A stretch of DNA of 64,000 nucleotides from Sphingobium fluviale (GTDB taxonomy: Bacteria > Pseudomonadota > Alphaproteobacteria > Sphingomonadales > Sphingomonadaceae): assembly GCF_004122115.1 (NCBI RefSeq), contig NZ_SBKP01000008.1, positions 1-64,000 on the forward strand, read 5' to 3'. The position numbers and the translations under genes were made by a program. The notes under the pieces are model-generated. The model did not search any database, had not been told where the DNA came from, and worked only from the letters and a program-made list of their open reading frames with translations. Shown here one piece after another: positions 35,698 through 47,879 of this stretch (position 1 is the stretch's first letter; each line of letters opens with the position of its first letter).

Positions 35698-36599
35698 TGC
35701 ACTGCTGCCTCGGAGGCAGGCGCTTCTGTCTTGGACTGTACCACCGGTGCCGGGATATTGGCATCATAGGCGCGCTCAACCATCACCAGCTCCACACGCG
35801 CGGGGTTGGCCAGAGGGACGCCGATGGCGTAGCCGTCGCGCAGTGCGACGATGATTGCCACAGGGATATTGGGCCGATAAATCCCGCCGGTTCCGGTCGT
35901 CACCACTATGTCTCCAGGGCGAAACGGGTTGGCCCCTGCGCTCAAAGGACGAATCTCGACTGTGCCATCGTCGCGACCTGTGGAGATGGCACCGATATTG
36001 TCTCTTGCCCGCCGCACAGGCACAATGTTCTGGCTGTCCGTCAGCAAGAGGATATCCGCGCTGCGTGGTCCCACGATCAGCACCCGCCCCACAAGGCCCT
36101 CTGGCGCGCGCACCGGCATCCCTGCCAAAACACCTGCTACGCTGCCTGTGTTGATCCGGGCGAGGCGGCGGCTGATGGTGGAGGAGGATGAAATCATCCG
36201 GGCCGTCGCAACCTTGTTGTCGGTCTCCTGAGTGAGCTGGAGGAGCTTCTTGAGGCGGCTATTTTCCTGTGCGACAGCTTCAGCTTCTATCAGCTTGACC
36301 CTGTTGGCCTCAACCTGACGTCGCAGCGCTGCATTCTGTGACCCGGCGTCGATATAGGCGATAATCTGCTCGTCAATCGTACCGAAACTGCGGACCATGG
36401 ATTTGAGGGCAGAGGCCACCGGACTGGTTAGTGTCGCCGCGCCCGCGCGCAAGACAGAAAATCCCGCAGGGTCGGCAACGGACACCAAAACCAGCAACAG
36501 ACCCGCAATCGCGCACGCTATTGTAATGACATAGCTCGCGAACAAGCCATATTGGGCCCGCCTGTTCACTCCGGGACGGCGACTGGACGGTCGCGCCAT
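35694..36599 (-). CDS. mreC: Rod shape-determining protein MreC
   Basis: A 301-residue protein with one N-terminal membrane helix (YVITIACAIAGLLLVLVSVA), a coiled coil (about 85-120, LRRQVEANRVKLIEAEAVAQ) and a periplasmic beta-barrel domain (GRVLIVGPRSADILLLTDSQ, DIVVTTGTGGIYRPNIPV). It links MreB filaments with PBP2 and RodA. Starts 19 bases after mreB. Confidence 0.95.
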   Translation of the reverse strand: MARPSSRRPGVNRRAQYGLFASYVITIACAIAGLLLVLVSVADPAGFSVLRAGAATLTSPVASALKSMVRSFGTIDEQIIAYIDAGSQNAALRRQVEANRVKLIEAEAVAQENSRLKKLLQLTQETDNKVATARMISSSSTISRRLARINTGSVAGVLAGMPVRAPEGLVGRVLIVGPRSADILLLTDSQNIVPVRRARDNIGAISTGRDDGTVEIRPLSAGANPFRPGDIVVTTGTGGIYRPNIPVAIIVALRDGYAIGVPLANPARVELVMVERAYDANIPAPVVQSKTEAPASEAAVQ

Positions 36600-36618
36600 G
36601 GCAGGCGGTCTCCCTAGG

Positions 36619-39582
<2,964 letters not shown>

Positions 39583-39587
39583 GCTGA

Positions 39588-40052
39588 TCAGCCAGATTTT
39601 CCAGCCCGTGTGCGCCATATACCGTTGGATATGAGCGTCATGACCAATGTGTCGTTCTGGTTGAAGACGCTCCAGCGGCTCTTGATGATGCCCATTTCCG
39701 GGCGGCTGGCTGATGGGCGCTTGTCCAGCACCTCGATTTCGCATCGCAGGACATCGCCAGGATAGACCGGGTGCGGCCAGCGCACTTCGTCCATACCAAG
39801 CCCGCCCATGCTGGCGTCGGCCGTCCCGCATTCCTTCCAATGCGATACGATCATGTTCATCGCCATGCCGCATGTGTGCCAGCCACTTGCTGGAATCTTG
39901 CCGAATATGCTTGCGGCTGCGGCGGCGTCATCGAGATGGAAGTCCTGCGGGTCGTAGCGGGAGGCGAAGGCAATCACTTCCTCGCGTGTAACCTCATACT
40001 GACCAAAACGCTCTGTTGTGCCGACCTCAATATCCTCGAAATAAACGGTCAT
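39588..40052 (-). CDS. MaoC-like hot-dog dehydratase
   Basis: A 154-residue single hot-dog protein with the hydratase pair D34-x4-H39 in YDPQDFHLDD, followed by AAASIFGKIPASGWHTCGM. It likely hydrates or dehydrates an enoyl-CoA thioester; the natural substrate is not evident. It is convergent with mutL and six bases downstream of the outer-membrane protein gene. Confidence 0.87.
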   Translation of the reverse strand: MTVYFEDIEVGTTERFGQYEVTREEVIAFASRYDPQDFHLDDAAAAASIFGKIPASGWHTCGMAMNMIVSHWKECGTADASMGGLGMDEVRWPHPVYPGDVLRCEIEVLDKRPSASRPEMGIIKSRWSVFNQNDTLVMTLISNGIWRTRAGKSG

Positions 40053-40058
40053 AAGCTG

Positions 40059-41363
40059 CTAGTGCCCCAAGGAAAGCCGGGTGAACAGAGTATATCCCCA
40101 TGGATGCTTGCCATAAGCTGCGTCAAGGGCGGCGGGCTTCAGATAGGCATTGGCGCTACCGCCGAGCGTGAGGCGAAAAGGGCTGCTGCCGAGGGGTGTT
40201 TGCCACGCATAGCCTGCCTGAAGCTTGGTCACACGAAAGGCGACATCGTGCAGCGGGTCATGATGATCCGGGAACAGTTCGGCATTCTTCACATTTTCGA
40301 TACGGCCAAACAGCGCGTGATGCGCGGTGAGGGCATAGTTCGCCTCGGCGATCCACGCGGTCAGCGTATCGCCCGGATCGCGGTTCTTCGCTGAAAATGC
40401 CGCCATGGCGGAGAGGCGCCCGTCGGCATAATGGACGCTGGCGGTAGTGCGGTGTTCGTCTTCGCCGACATGGGTCGTTTCAGGCTGCTTAAGGAAGCCG
40501 TGGCTAACATGCGCGGACCAGCGTGGCGTTGGGTTCCATGTCGCGCGGATGGACCATGAATCGAGCTTGGGTGTCTCGATGTTCCATCGGTGTTCGTCCG
40601 GCTCGCGCCCGCGGAAGGTGGAAGCCTCGATCTGCCAGCGTCGGGAAGAAACGCCCGCTGTCACCACGCCATAAGTAATATGCGTGCTGTCGAACCAGTG
40701 ATGGCTGATCGGCGGCTCGGGGTTATTCGCCGCGCTGCCCCGGTGCATGAAGGCGCTCGGCCCCAGCGCCGGTTCGCCAACCGGCCCGCCATAGAGGAAC
40801 AGGGATGTGCCGGGCGCGACATCGACATCGAGCCTTGCGGCGAGTTCCATGAACAGGTCATGCGGGTGCTGCCGGTCAACGAGAGGCTGGCCGTATGCAA
40901 CTTCGCCGGTCGCGAAGAGATTGGGGTAGCCGTCATGCCGCATCGCGGGTTCGAGGGAGAACATGGATTTGAACGCGAGGCGCGCTCCGCCGAAATCCTT
41001 GCTCGCGGTCAGCATCGCCATCGAGGTGACGTAATATTTGTCGTCCCCGCGCGGGCCTTTATGGTCGGTATATTTCGCGCTCACATCGCCGTGGAGCATG
41101 AGCATCCAGTCGTCGCCGGGCATGAAATGGAGGCCGCGCATCGCGCCTTCCTCGCCGGGAAGGCGGGAGGTCCCGGAGCCAGATACCCCTCTGCCGCGCA
41201 TGCGATCGAGACACTCGAACTCGCCGGGCATGCAATCAACCCATATATCAGTTAGAGGATCACGGGTTTCTTGTTCCATCCTGCTCATATCATGCCCATT
41301 ATGCTCCTGCGCCACGGCGGGGATCGAGGCCGTCATCAGCAGAGCGGCAATGGCTACGCGCAT
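40059..41363 (-). CDS. Outer-membrane beta-barrel protein of unknown role
   Basis: A 434-residue exported protein. Residues 1-18 are a signal peptide (MRVAIAALLMTASIPAVA). The mature start EHNGHDMSRMEQET is rich in His and Met. The remainder shows repeated amphipathic strands (WQIEASTFRGREPD, WSAHVSHGFLKQPE, GYAWQTPLG) and ends in a short barrel-like strand LFTRLSLGH. I do not recognise a named family; the His/Met-rich head and similar proteins near copper-resistance genes suggest a metal-related role, but no copper genes are adjacent here. Function unknown. Confidence 0.75.
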   Translation of the reverse strand: MRVAIAALLMTASIPAVAQEHNGHDMSRMEQETRDPLTDIWVDCMPGEFECLDRMRGRGVSGSGTSRLPGEEGAMRGLHFMPGDDWMLMLHGDVSAKYTDHKGPRGDDKYYVTSMAMLTASKDFGGARLAFKSMFSLEPAMRHDGYPNLFATGEVAYGQPLVDRQHPHDLFMELAARLDVDVAPGTSLFLYGGPVGEPALGPSAFMHRGSAANNPEPPISHHWFDSTHITYGVVTAGVSSRRWQIEASTFRGREPDEHRWNIETPKLDSWSIRATWNPTPRWSAHVSHGFLKQPETTHVGEDEHRTTASVHYADGRLSAMAAFSAKNRDPGDTLTAWIAEANYALTAHHALFGRIENVKNAELFPDHHDPLHDVAFRVTKLQAGYAWQTPLGSSPFRLTLGGSANAYLKPAALDAAYGKHPWGYTLFTRLSLGH

Positions 41364-41383
41364 ATTCTTGTCCTTTTGTTTGC

Positions 41384-41429
41384 AGCATTTTCGGGCGCAA
41401 AACCGGTGCCCACTTTTGCTGAAAATGCT
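41384..41429. repeat. Alphaproteobacterial intergenic palindromic repeat
   Basis: AGCATTTTC (41384-41392) and GAAAATGCT (41421-41429) are perfect inverted arms enclosing GCAAAACCGGTGCCCACTTT. The inner AAAACCGGTGCCCACTTTT block is familiar from scattered palindromic intergenic repeats in alphaproteobacterial genomes. It lies in the 69-base gap before ychF's 3' end and the barrel-protein start. Only one clear copy was seen in this window. Confidence 0.65.
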
Positions 41430-41432
41430 TTG

Positions 41433-42530
41433 CTAACTGTGCAGAAAGTGCATCACGTCGCCGTCCTGCACCACATAAGCCTTGCCCTCGGCGCGCAGCT
41501 TGCCTGCCTCGCGCGCCTTGCTTTCGCCGCCCAAAGTCACGAAGTCGTCATAGGCGATCGTCTCAGCGCGGATGAAGCCTTTTTCGAAGTCGCTGTGGAT
41601 TTCCCCCGCCGCATTGGGAGCAGTCGCCCCCTTGTGGACCGTCCATGCCCGCGCTTCCTTTGGCCCTACGGTAAAAAACGTGAGCAGATGAAGCAGCTCG
41701 TAGCCAGCGCGGATCACGCGGGCGAGGCCGGTTTCGTGCAATCCCAATTCCTCCAGATATTCCATCCGTTCCGCCCCATCCATGCCTACCAGCTCGGATT
41801 CGATCGCGGCTGAAACGACGACCGCCTGCGCCCCTTCCGCCACCGCTTTCTCAAATACGCGGGCCGAGAAGGCGTTGCCGCTCGCAGCACACTCTTCCTC
41901 CACATTGCAGACATACAATACCGGCTTCGAAGTGAGCAGTTGTGCTTGCTTGAAAACGCGCGCTTCCTCTTCGTCGCCCGGCACGACGAGCCGGGCGGGC
42001 TTGCCTTCACGCAGCAGCTCCAGCGCCTGTCCCAACACGGAGGCGATCAGCTTGCTTTCCTTGTCGCCTTGCGCCGCCTTTTTCTGTGCCGCAGGCACAC
42101 GCTTTTCGAGGGATTCGAGATCCGAGAGCATCAGTTCGGTTTCAACCGTCTCGGCGTCAGCGATCGGATCGACTTTATTATCAACATGCTGGATGTCATC
42201 ATTCTCGAAACATCTCAACACATGGACGATCGCATCCACTTCGCGGATGTTGCCAAGGAACTGGTTGCCCAGCCCTTCGCCCTTGCTTGCGCCACGCACC
42301 AGCCCGGCAATATCGACGAACGCGAGCTGAGTAGGGATGATTTTCTGGCTACCCGCGATTGCGGCCAGCCTGTCCAGCCGCGCATCGGGCACAGCGACAT
42401 TGCCGATATTCGGCTCGATCGTGCAGAACGGATAGTTCGCCGCCTGTGCCGCCTGCGTCTCGGTCAGCGCGTTGAACAGGGTCGATTTGCCGACATTAGG
42501 CAGGCCGACGATACCGCATTTGAAACCCAT
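41433..42530 (-). CDS. ychF: Redox-regulated ATPase YchF (OLA1-type)
   Basis: A 365-residue Obg-related P-loop protein. G1 is GLPNVGKSTLFN; NYPFCTIEPN, DIAGLVRGASKGEGLGN and the C-terminal TGS domain (FFTVGPKEARAWTVHKGATA) follow. YchF prefers ATP over GTP and binds ribosomes. The ATG at 42530 gives the family start MGFKCGIVGL. Length is standard. Confidence 0.97.
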   Translation of the reverse strand: MGFKCGIVGLPNVGKSTLFNALTETQAAQAANYPFCTIEPNIGNVAVPDARLDRLAAIAGSQKIIPTQLAFVDIAGLVRGASKGEGLGNQFLGNIREVDAIVHVLRCFENDDIQHVDNKVDPIADAETVETELMLSDLESLEKRVPAAQKKAAQGDKESKLIASVLGQALELLREGKPARLVVPGDEEEARVFKQAQLLTSKPVLYVCNVEEECAASGNAFSARVFEKAVAEGAQAVVVSAAIESELVGMDGAERMEYLEELGLHETGLARVIRAGYELLHLLTFFTVGPKEARAWTVHKGATAPNAAGEIHSDFEKGFIRAETIAYDDFVTLGGESKAREAGKLRAEGKAYVVQDGDVMHFLHS

Positions 42531-42718
42531 CTGAAGCGCCTCTTGCAAGTGTGAGCTAGGTGATTGAAGGTGCCCATAGGCGTTCGGAGGGGCGAATTCC
42601 AGTCACAACGGGTGGCATTGGTCCATGGACAATGCTTATGCCTGGCGGCATACTCCCATATAGCCGGAGTTTGGCCGCTGCGCCTTGTTTCCTTTTACTT
42701 GCCAGGAGCCTTGAAGAC

Positions 42719-45403
42719 ATGAGCCTTGCCCATATGATGCGTCGTCTCTCGCGATCCGCTGCGCCAGTTGCTTTGGGGCTGTCGGTGTTGGGCGCCCCAT
42801 GTGCGTTTGCAAGGCCAGCCGGTGGGCTTGAGGCAGATGTCACTACGCAACTGCCGCGCGTCGCTGTGCCCAGTCATTACGCCATCAGCGTGACGCCCGA
42901 TGCAGTCAATCTAACATTCGCGGCCAGTGCGGCCATCGATGTAAGGGTCTATGCTGAGACGAAGTCTCTGACGCTGAACGCGGCAGATCTGACTATCTCC
43001 TCCGCAACCATCACGCCTTCGGGCCGCAAGACGGCGATGCCAGGCGCAATCAGCCTTGATGCGCAAGCCCAGACGGTCACCGTCACATTTGAAAAGGTGC
43101 TCAAGCCGGGCAAATACCGGCTTGGCTTCGCCTACACGGGCGTCATCAACACGCAGGCGAACGGCCTGTTTGCGCTGGATTATCAGAACGCGGCGGGAGA
43201 GAAAAAACGCGCGCTGTTCACACAGTTCGAGGCGCCAGACGCGCGCAGGTTCGTGCCGAGCTGGGATGAGCCAAGCTACAAGGCGACGTTCGATCTCTCT
43301 GTGGTCGTACCCAAGGGGCAGATGGCTGTTGGCAATATGCCAATCGTCTCCAGTGCCGCGCAAGCCGATGGCACCACGCTCGTCACCTTCGGCACCAGCC
43401 CCAAGATGTCCACCTATCTGTTATTCCTCGGCATGGGCGAGCTGGAGCGGATGACGACCAAGGTGGGCAAAACCGAACTTGGCGTGGTCACCGGTAAGGG
43501 TAATGTGGGTAAGGCACAGCTCGCGCTTGATGCGGCTGCGCAAATCCTGCCTTATTACAACACATATTTCGGCACCCGCTTTCCGCTGCCCAAGCTTGAT
43601 AATGTGGCCGGTCCTGGGCAGAGCCAATTCTTTTCCGCCATGGAAAACTGGGGTGCGATCTTCACGTTCGAGCGCGCTCTGCTGGTCGATCCCAAATCCA
43701 CATCGGAGGCTGCCAAGCGTCGGGTATACGAGATCGTAGCGCATGAAGCCGCGCATCAGTGGTTCGGCAATCTCGTGACGATGGCCTGGTGGGACGACCT
43801 TTGGCTCAACGAAGGGTTCGCAAGCTGGATGGCGACCAAGGTCACGGATGTGATGAAGCCGGAGTGGGAGATGCTGCTCACCCGTGTTGACGGGCGCGAA
43901 GCGGCAATGGGGCTGGACGCCTATGTAACAACGCATCCGGTTGTGCAGCCGATCAAGACTGTGGACGACGTCAACCAGGCGTTCGATGCCATCACCTATG
44001 AAAAGGGCGAGGCAGTCATCACCATGCTGGAGAATTTCGCCGGGGCGGATATTTGGCGTAATGGCATCCGCGCCTATATGAAGAAGCATGCATACCGCAA
44101 CACGGTGACGCGTGATCTGTGGAGTGCGGTGGAGGCTGCGGGTGCGAAGGGGTTATCCGTCATCGCGCAGGATTTCACCACCCAGCCGGGCATCCCTCTG
44201 GTGAAGGTCGAAAGCGCGCAGTGCGACAATGGCGTGACCCGGCTGTCCCTCAGCCAAAGCGAGTTCAGCCGAGACACCAAGGATGCCAAGGACGCGTCGC
44301 CGATGCGCTGGCATGTGCCGGTGAAGGCGCAGGTTGTGGGTGGGGCTACCCAGTCGATGATCCTGCATGGCAGTGGCACGATGGAGCTTGCCGGCTGTGG
44401 CGCTTATGTGGTCAATTTCGGGCAGGCGGGCTATTACCGTTCGCTCTACCCGGCGGAAAATGTAGCCGCGCTGGCAAAAGACTTCACCCGGCTCGCGTCT
44501 ATCGACCAGAAAGGCCTGCTTGCCGATAACTGGCAGCTGGGCTTGGGCGGCTATCAGCCGATGACACGGTCGCTGGAATTGGTCGACGCCGTGCCGACGA
44601 CCGCGAGCACGGCGATCCTTACTGCACTGCCGGATTATCTTGCCGCCGTGCATGACATGTTCGATGGTGATATCGCAAACCAGCAAAAGGTACTGACATA
44701 CGCATCCGCCAAACTGACCCCTATCCTCACACGCATCGGCATTGACGCAAAAGAGGGGGAAGGCGCGCAGACTGCGCTGCTGCGTCAGTCGCTGATCGCG
44801 ACATTGGGCGACATGGGTGAGGGCGCGGTGTTGGCGGAGGCGCGCCGCCGTTTTGCCGCGCTTGATGGCAACCCGGCAGCGCTCGATGGTCCGATGAAGT
44901 TCGTATGGCTCAGGATCGTAGCGAAATACGCGGATCAGCCGACATGGGACACGATCCGCAAGATGGCGAACGCGGCGGCCACTCCACTGGAAAAAAGCCA
45001 GCTTTTCAGCCTTCTTGGACGAGCGAAAGACGAGAATCTCTCTGCGCAGGCGCTGAATCTTGCGCTTACAGATGAACCGGGCAAGACAACGAGCGCGGAC
45101 ATCATTTCATCCGTCGCGGCCGGGCATAGCATGCAGGCTGTCGATTTTGCGCTGGCCCATCTCGATCACTATCTCTCTCTGATCGACTCATCTGCGCGTA
45201 GTCAGGCCATAGGTCGGCTCGGCGCGGGATCAGCCGATCTTGCCATGGCCGACAAGCTTGCAGCCTATGCGGATGCGCGGCTTACAGACGTTTCCCGCAA
45301 GACGACCGACCGTGCCATTGCCGCTATCAAGGCACGGGCCGCCACGCGCGCACGCCTCAAGCCGGAGGTGCTTACATGGCTGGATGCCAGGGTCGCGAAA
45401 TAA
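42719..45403 (+). CDS. M1-family metallo-aminopeptidase, exported
   Basis: An 894-residue zinc aminopeptidase. Residues about 1-31 form a signal peptide (APVALGLSVLGAPCAFA). The exopeptidase motif is AMEN at 307-310 and the zinc site is H342-E343-x2-H346 with E365 (VAHEAAHQWFGN, LWLNEGFAS). The C-terminal part has ERAP1-like helical repeats. It trims N-terminal residues of peptides in the periplasm. CAGGAGCC lies before the ATG at 42719. It is convergent with rplL across a shared terminator. Confidence 0.94.
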   Translation: MSLAHMMRRLSRSAAPVALGLSVLGAPCAFARPAGGLEADVTTQLPRVAVPSHYAISVTPDAVNLTFAASAAIDVRVYAETKSLTLNAADLTISSATITPSGRKTAMPGAISLDAQAQTVTVTFEKVLKPGKYRLGFAYTGVINTQANGLFALDYQNAAGEKKRALFTQFEAPDARRFVPSWDEPSYKATFDLSVVVPKGQMAVGNMPIVSSAAQADGTTLVTFGTSPKMSTYLLFLGMGELERMTTKVGKTELGVVTGKGNVGKAQLALDAAAQILPYYNTYFGTRFPLPKLDNVAGPGQSQFFSAMENWGAIFTFERALLVDPKSTSEAAKRRVYEIVAHEAAHQWFGNLVTMAWWDDLWLNEGFASWMATKVTDVMKPEWEMLLTRVDGREAAMGLDAYVTTHPVVQPIKTVDDVNQAFDAITYEKGEAVITMLENFAGADIWRNGIRAYMKKHAYRNTVTRDLWSAVEAAGAKGLSVIAQDFTTQPGIPLVKVESAQCDNGVTRLSLSQSEFSRDTKDAKDASPMRWHVPVKAQVVGGATQSMILHGSGTMELAGCGAYVVNFGQAGYYRSLYPAENVAALAKDFTRLASIDQKGLLADNWQLGLGGYQPMTRSLELVDAVPTTASTAILTALPDYLAAVHDMFDGDIANQQKVLTYASAKLTPILTRIGIDAKEGEGAQTALLRQSLIATLGDMGEGAVLAEARRRFAALDGNPAALDGPMKFVWLRIVAKYADQPTWDTIRKMANAAATPLEKSQLFSLLGRAKDENLSAQALNLALTDEPGKTTSADIISSVAAGHSMQAVDFALAHLDHYLSLIDSSARSQAIGRLGAGSADLAMADKLAAYADARLTDVSRKTTDRAIAAIKARAATRARLKPEVLTWLDARVAK

Positions 45404-45421
45404 AAGACATGGTAATCAAGC

Positions 45422-45455
45422 AAAAAGGGCAGCTCCCATAGGAACTGCCCCCTTT
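45422..45455. terminator. Bidirectional terminator between the aminopeptidase gene and rplL
   Basis: GGGCAGCTCC (45427-45436) pairs with GGAACTGCCC (45441-45450) across CATA, with one G-T mismatch pair. AAAAA on the left and TTT on the right let it work for both convergent genes. Confidence 0.9.
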
Positions 45456-45481
45456 GTTTACCACCTTGCGGCGGAAGAAGC

Positions 45482-45856
45482 TTACTTCATCTCGACAGTG
45501 GCGCCTGCGCCTTCGAGCTTCTTCTTCACTTCTTCGGCTTCCGCCTTGTTCACGCCTTCCTTGATGGCTTTCGGCGCGGCTTCGACCAGCGCCTTGGCTT
45601 CTGTCAGGCCGAGGCCGGTGATGGCGCGGACTTCCTTGATGACGGCGATCTTGTTGCCGCCGTCGCCGGTCAGGATTACGTCGAACTCGGTCTGCTCTTC
45701 AGCAGCCGGAGCGGCAGCAGCCGGGCCAGCGGCGGCAACCGCGACCGGAGCAGCAGCAGAAACGCCCCACTTTTCTTCCAGAGCCTTGGACAGCTCGGCA
45801 GCTTCGAGGACGGTGAGGGCCGACAGTTGATCGACCAGTGCGTTGATATCAGCCAT
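45482..45856 (-). CDS. rplL: 50S ribosomal protein L7/L12
   Basis: A 124-residue stalk protein. The N-terminal dimerisation helix ([21 protein letters not shown]), an alanine-rich hinge and the globular C-terminal domain ([35 protein letters not shown]) are all typical. It recruits translation GTPases. AGGTAGATAGG precedes the ATG. It follows rplJ, but rpoB does not follow it. Confidence 0.98.
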   Translation of the reverse strand: MADINALVDQLSALTVLEAAELSKALEEKWGVSAAAPVAVAAAGPAAAAPAAEEQTEFDVILTGDGGNKIAVIKEVRAITGLGLTEAKALVEAAPKAIKEGVNKAEAEEVKKKLEGAGATVEMK

Positions 45857-45936
45857 GTAACCTATCTACCTTTCTGGGCGGGGCGTGGCCCCTAATACTA
45901 GAGTTTCTATTAAGTATCGAAATCATCCACCTGAAA

Positions 45937-46452
45937 TCAGGCAGCTTCTTTCGTAGCGTATGCGTTGAAAACCCGCGCAAGCTGTGCGGCCGGTGCCTGG
46001 GTGATGCCTGCGAGCTTGGTCGCCGGAGCCTGAATAAGCCCGATCAACGTTGCGCGCATCTCATCCAGCGACGGCATGGACGCGAGCGCCTTGATGCCTT
46101 CCGCATTGAGCACAGTGCTGCCCATCGCCCCGCCAACGATCTCAAGTTTATCGTTGGTTTTGGCGAACTCGATTGCCACCTTGGCGGCGGCAACCGGATC
46201 GACCGAAGTGGCAAGCGCAACGGGGCCGGTCAGCAGGTCGCTGATCGGTTCGTAAGCCGTATCCTTCAGGGCGATCTTGGCGAGGCGGTTTTTCGATACC
46301 TTGTAAGTGGCCCCGGCTTCGCGCATCTTCTGGCGGAGCACCGTGGACTGCGCCACGGTCATGCCGAGGTTGCGGGTAACGACCACAACACCGACTTCGC
46401 CAAAAGTCACGTTCAGCGCGGATACCAACTCAGCTTTCTGGGTACGATCCAT
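45937..46452 (-). CDS. rplJ: 50S ribosomal protein L10
   Basis: A 171-residue L10, the base of the L7/L12 stalk ([53 protein letters not shown]). The ATG at 46452 has GGAG six bases upstream and gives the conserved start; upstream ATG codons are not conserved. Together with rplL it forms a two-gene unit, here apart from rplKA and rpoBC. Confidence 0.98.
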   Translation of the reverse strand: MDRTQKAELVSALNVTFGEVGVVVVTRNLGMTVAQSTVLRQKMREAGATYKVSKNRLAKIALKDTAYEPISDLLTGPVALATSVDPVAAAKVAIEFAKTNDKLEIVGGAMGSTVLNAEGIKALASMPSLDEMRATLIGLIQAPATKLAGITQAPAAQLARVFNAYATKEAA

Positions 46453-47110
46453 GCCATTCTCCATAGTATCCCGCCGGCCCATCCGGCGGGATGTTTCGCG
46501 CAGGGCGGCACCCTGGGGGCGCAACCCTGTGCATGTGTTCGAAAGGGATAAGGATCAAGTGCCCGCTCAGGCCCGGTTCCGGGCTGTTGAGCCAATGCTG
46601 CTCCGCTACATATCTCTATGCCGCGGCGATGAATCTTTGTCCCCGTCTCGGCCGGAAATTAAGAGGGGAAAACTCCCGTCACCGACTGTCTCGAACGGCG
46701 CATGACAGAACGGGTGTCCTACATGCAGAGCGCGCCATTACAGAACAGTCCGCAAAAAGTCCACTTATTTTATGCTATGGCCATTTAGCTAAAAAATGGC
46801 GGATTTTAGCGATTTATTAACCTCATATCTTCATCACGCGATCCGAAACATTCTGTGTCAAATTGAAACGGTTATGCCGAAATTCGGTTAACGCAGTCTT
46901 TCAATTATGAGATAAAATATTGAAATTAAACGATAATATCGGCTCATCGCAAATGTTGTAAAATTGCTGAAATTAACCTTCTTAGGATTTGCAGCGATGA
47001 AGCGGTTAAAATATAAGAGGAACCAAGGTCGGGACTGAGAATTTAACAGGCATGAAGCTCAATATCGGGCTCCTGCCATATGCTGACAGATTTATGTAGG
47101 GAGATACAAA
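46453..47110. other. 658-base intergenic region between divergent rplJ and the PEP-CTERM gene
   Basis: I see no coding region. The left third is GC-rich and should hold the rplJL promoter and the L10-binding leader, though I could not define either. From about 46740 to 47110 the sequence is strongly AT-rich with many A/T tracts, unlike the neighbouring genes, and probably contains the promoter and regulatory sites of the PEP-CTERM gene. GGGAG precedes the start at 47111. Confidence 0.6.
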
Positions 47111-47812
47111 ATGCGGGCATTTGCCAAAATCGTATCGGCGGCGGCACTCGCCACTGCTACACTCAGCTCGGCTCATGCCGGCGTTTATGTGTATAACTTC
47201 GCGGGCAACAACAACTCGAACAGCTTCGGCGCACCGGGCAACACGATCACCCGCACCGCGACGAGCGGTTCGAACACTGTCAGCGTGACCGCTTCGGCCT
47301 GGAGCATCATCAGCGGCAACACCGTCGCCTCCTGGCTAGGCAACTATCCAGAGGGTCTCGGTGTCAAGCATTCGGCTGGCGACCAGAACTCGGTCGATAA
47401 CTTCAATGGTGTCGATTATGTCCTCCTGCAGTTCAGCCGCCCGGTCAGCCTGACCAGCGCTTTCATCACCTCGAAGGGCTATCCCGCTTTCGGTCAGCCG
47501 GTGAAGGACGCTGACGCAGTAGCCAGCTACGGCTTCTCGGCGGCTACCTCGGTCGGCTCCATCACCATGCCGATTGGCCCGAACTTCATTGGTCTGCGGA
47601 ACATCGCCACCAATGGTGAGACCGGCAAGTATTGGGCGATTGCTGCTGGCGGCGTGGACCGTACGTTCGACGCGTTCAAGATCGGCCAGATCACTGCAAC
47701 GGCAGTTCCTGAGCCGGCGACCTGGGCGCTTATGATCCTCGGCTTCGGCGCCGTTGGTACTGCCCTGCGCAGCCGCCGCGCTAAGGCTGCCAAGGTCGGC
47801 TACGCTTTCTGA
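47111..47812 (+). CDS. Exported PEPxxWA-CTERM sorting-domain protein
   Basis: A 233-residue secreted protein. Residues 1-23 are a signal peptide ending SSAHA. The middle is Ser/Asn/Gly-rich and beta-strand-like. The C-terminus has the sorting signal VPEPATWA (199-206), then a hydrophobic helix LMILGFGAVGTAL and a basic cluster RSRRAKAAK, the PEP-CTERM arrangement recognised by an exosortase. It would be processed and displayed outside the cell, often in exopolysaccharide-producing bacteria. No exosortase is in the window. The role of the middle part is unknown. Confidence 0.88.
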   Translation: MRAFAKIVSAAALATATLSSAHAGVYVYNFAGNNNSNSFGAPGNTITRTATSGSNTVSVTASAWSIISGNTVASWLGNYPEGLGVKHSAGDQNSVDNFNGVDYVLLQFSRPVSLTSAFITSKGYPAFGQPVKDADAVASYGFSAATSVGSITMPIGPNFIGLRNIATNGETGKYWAIAAGGVDRTFDAFKIGQITATAVPEPATWALMILGFGAVGTALRSRRAKAAKVGYAF

Positions 47813-47847
47813 TAAAATGCGCTCCGGCGCATTGAAGTGACCAAAAG

Positions 47848-47879
47848 ATCGGCTATCCGGCACATGCCGGGTAGCCGAT
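47848..47879. terminator. Bidirectional terminator between the PEP-CTERM gene and greB
   Basis: ATCGGCTATCCGGCA and its complement GCCGGGTAGCCGAT form a long stem (one mismatch pair) with a small loop, flanked by AAAAG and TTTCC. It overlaps the last codons of greB. Confidence 0.75.
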
